A stretch of DNA of 8,069 nt from the NCBI GenBank assembly GCA_027371665.1, contig DAHXMP010000392.1, positions 1-8,069 of the forward strand, written 5' to 3'. Source of the DNA: Bacteroidota bacterium (GTDB taxonomy: Bacteria > Bacteroidota > Ignavibacteria > Kapaibacteriales > UBA2268). Each line of letters opens with the position of its first letter. The first letter of the stretch is position 1. This document shows positions 6,495 to 8,069 of this stretch, piece by piece. Below the pieces are notes generated by a model. The model searched no databases. It saw nothing but the letters and a program-made list of their open reading frames with translations, and was not told the DNA's origin. The position numbers and the translations under genes were made by a program.

Positions 6495-7451
6495 ATGATG
6501 GACCCGAAAAAATATAAAATAGGAGTCGTCGGTTTAGGACCCGTAGGAATGATTCTTGCTGCACACCTGAAGGAGGCGGGATGCGATATTGCAATATGCG
6601 ATATGATTAAAGAAAAAATGAATTTAATCAGAAATTCAGGTATCCATCTTGTCGGGAAAATTGAAAAATCATGTTTTATCAGTTATTCTTTTTCCTCATT
6701 CGATGAATTGTTAAACCATGGCATAGATATTTTAATTTGTGCGGTCAAAGCCTATCATGTTGACTTTATTCTCGACCAGATTATCAGGCACAATCACAAC
6801 GAAAACCTGCTTATATTGAGTGCACAAAACGGAATCGGTGTTGCTGCAAAATATGCAAACAGGTTCAGCGAATCGCGTGTATTCAGGATGGTTGTCAATT
6901 ATGCAGGGAACCTGAATGCACCTAATGTCGTTAACGTTACTTTTTTTAATCCTCCCAATTATGTCGCCTCGAAAGATGATTCGCGTGCCGATGTATCAAA
7001 GTGGTATGCCGATGTTCTTAACAGTGTGAATTTAACGACTGAAAGCGTTGACTCTTTTACTCAGGCGAATAAAACATGGGAAAAGACGATACTGAATGCG
7101 GCTTTAAGCCCTATGTGCGGAATTTCAAAGCTGACTATGAAAGAAGCCATGTCAAATCCCGATACAAACGAAATCTGCGAGAAAATAATTATGGAAGCTA
7201 TGGAAGTTGCAAAAGCGGAAGAAATTAAATTTCCAGAAAATTTCGTTAAACTCTGCATGAGGTATCTGAATAATGCAGGCGACCATTTTCCATCTCTTGC
7301 AGTTGACCTGATGAACAAAAGAGAAACCGAAATTGATTACATGAACGGTAAATTCGTCGAGTATGGGAGAAAACACTATATTCGTACCCCTTTAAATCTA
7401 ACATTTACTAATCTTGTCAGGGCGATTACGGAAAAGAACAAGGTTGAATGA
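6495..7451 (+). CDS. Ketopantoate-reductase-family (ApbA/PanE-like) 2-oxoacid dehydrogenase, copy 2
   Basis: This 318-residue paralogue of the protein at 4423-5370 is identical at well over half of aligned positions by eye. Shared stretches include GLGPVG (residues 13-18), KMNLIRN, VNVTFFNPPNY, GDHFPSLAVDL, RETEIDY and VEYGRKHYI. Active-site equivalents are N112 in AQNG, K197 in TWEKT and E279. D36 at the end of strand beta-2 again suggests NADH. Differences cluster around residues 50-70, 118-130 and 165-192, next to or between the active-site motifs, which fits a changed substrate rather than a redundant copy. The ATG at 6495 is followed directly by another at 6498; neither has a clear ribosome site. 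The stop overlaps the next gene by 4 bp (ATGA), so expression of the two is probably coupled. The likely reaction is NADH-dependent reduction of a 2-oxoacid made by the adjacent aminotransferase; this is inference. Confidence 0.87.
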   Translation: MMDPKKYKIGVVGLGPVGMILAAHLKEAGCDIAICDMIKEKMNLIRNSGIHLVGKIEKSCFISYSFSSFDELLNHGIDILICAVKAYHVDFILDQIIRHNHNENLLILSAQNGIGVAAKYANRFSESRVFRMVVNYAGNLNAPNVVNVTFFNPPNYVASKDDSRADVSKWYADVLNSVNLTTESVDSFTQANKTWEKTILNAALSPMCGISKLTMKEAMSNPDTNEICEKIIMEAMEVAKAEEIKFPENFVKLCMRYLNNAGDHFPSLAVDLMNKRETEIDYMNGKFVEYGRKHYIRTPLNLTFTNLVRAITEKNKVE

Positions 7452-8029
7452 TGAAAAAAAATGACAGAATTGCGGCTTTAATATTAGCGGCTGGAGATTC
7501 TAAAAGGATGAACTGGCCTAAGCCGCTACTTCCATACGATAAAAACAGGAGCTTCATTGATAAGATTATTGACGAATATGAAAATTTCGGGATTAGTAAA
7601 ATTATAATTACTTCAAATTTTAATAACTCTCCACTGATTGAGCTGAAGCCTAACGTTAAAGTTGTAAAAAACGACCATCCTGAATTTGAAAGATTTTATT
7701 CCATTAAAATAGGATTACAAAAACTTGGTGATTTCAGCTTCTGCTTCATTCAAAATATTGATAATCCTTTTATCAATAAAAATATTTTGAATATATTATT
7801 TGAAAACAGAATAAAAAACGGGAGTGTTGTTCCGGTCTTTGAGGGTAAAGGCGGCCACCCTGTTTTAATTGGAGAAGAAGTAATGAAAAAAATAATACAT
7901 ACTGAACAAAACGATTTGAATTTTAAAAACATATTGAAAGAGTTCCCTGCAAATAGGATTGAGGCGGGAGATGAGACTATTTTAATTAATATTAATTCAC
8001 CTGAAGATTACAACAGGTATTTTAATTAA
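7448..8029 (+). CDS. MocA-like nucleotidyltransferase (molybdenum cofactor cytidylyltransferase family)
   Basis: The 193-residue protein has the single-domain layout of MobA/MocA-type NTP transferases. The N-terminal nucleotide-binding motif LILAAGDSKRMNWPKPLLPYD matches the family signature LAAGxSxRM...PKxLL, with asparagine where glycine usually follows RM. D105 in NIDNP is the usual metal-binding aspartate, GGHPVLI (from residue 135) is typical of MocA, and ININSPEDY lies near the C-terminus. MocA transfers CMP to molybdopterin for xanthine-dehydrogenase-family enzymes; other members modify different small substrates, so the molybdenum link is probable, not proven. The start overlaps the upstream stop as ATGA; AAGG lies 4 bp before this ATG and 7 bp before the alternative ATG at 7451. 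Base composition is much more AT-rich than that of the upstream genes (about 30% G+C counted over 7501-8029). Confidence 0.8.
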   Translation: MMKKNDRIAALILAAGDSKRMNWPKPLLPYDKNRSFIDKIIDEYENFGISKIIITSNFNNSPLIELKPNVKVVKNDHPEFERFYSIKIGLQKLGDFSFCFIQNIDNPFINKNILNILFENRIKNGSVVPVFEGKGGHPVLIGEEVMKKIIHTEQNDLNFKNILKEFPANRIEAGDETILININSPEDYNRYFN

Positions 8030-8035
8030 AGAACG

Positions 8036-8069
8036 ATGGATATAATTTTCGATAAAATTGCGGAAATAC
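8036..8069 (+). CDS. Possible start of the next gene, cut by the window edge
   Basis: An ATG six bases after the preceding stop opens a frame reading MDIIFDKIAEI, which continues to the end of the window. Only 11 codons are visible, so identity cannot be established. Genes following MocA-like genes are often XdhC/CoxI-type maturation factors, whose N-termini can look like this (a short helix of the form DIFEKIAEL), but that is a guess from context. There is no strong ribosome binding site. Confidence 0.35.
   Translation, partial: MDIIFDKIAEI

Overview
The window is a single-strand, tightly packed gene cluster from an anaerobic bacterium. All eight supported genes, plus a possible ninth at the right edge, read on the + strand. 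Gaps are 31 bp or less and two junctions overlap (TAATG and ATGA), so it looks like one operon or part of one. Both ends of the window cut through genes. The taxon cannot be fixed from the sequence. The gene content (oxygen-sensitive dehydratase/reductase subunit, ADP-forming acyl-CoA ligase, GltD-type flavoprotein) points to an anaerobe. Shine-Dalgarno sequences are weak or absent at most starts, as in Bacteroidota-type groups, but Desulfobacterota are equally possible.

Layout: (1) 1-876, C-terminal part of a GltD/BzdV-like FAD/NAD(P)H oxidoreductase with a short extra C-terminal domain. (2) 899-1102, a 67-residue cysteine-containing protein of unknown function. (3) 1124-3199, a fused alpha-beta acyl-CoA synthetase (ADP-forming) with its catalytic histidines and glutamate present. 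(4) 3221-4423, a BcrB/BzdO/HgdB-like subunit of the benzoyl-CoA reductase/2-hydroxyacyl-CoA dehydratase family. (5) 4423-5370 and (7) 6495-7451, two closely related ketopantoate-reductase-family dehydrogenases flanking (6) 5378-6463, a HisC-type PLP aminotransferase. (8) 7448-8029, an AT-rich MocA-like nucleotidyltransferase. (9) 8036 to the edge, the first 11 codons of a possible next gene.

How they may fit together (inference): aminotransferase (amino acid to 2-oxoacid), NADH-type 2-oxoacid reductases (to 2-hydroxyacid), ADP-forming ligase (CoA thioester formation, or ATP recovery in reverse) and a dehydratase/reductase subunit are the step types of the reductive amino-acid fermentation route (Had/Fld pathways). 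Here the steps would be carried out by unusual family members. The GltD-like flavoprotein could supply electrons to the iron-sulfur enzyme. A second dehydratase/reductase subunit and its ATP-dependent activator are not in the window, so the assignment is incomplete. No RNA genes, insertion sequences, CRISPR arrays or convincing terminators were seen, and no gene-free stretch exceeds 31 bp.
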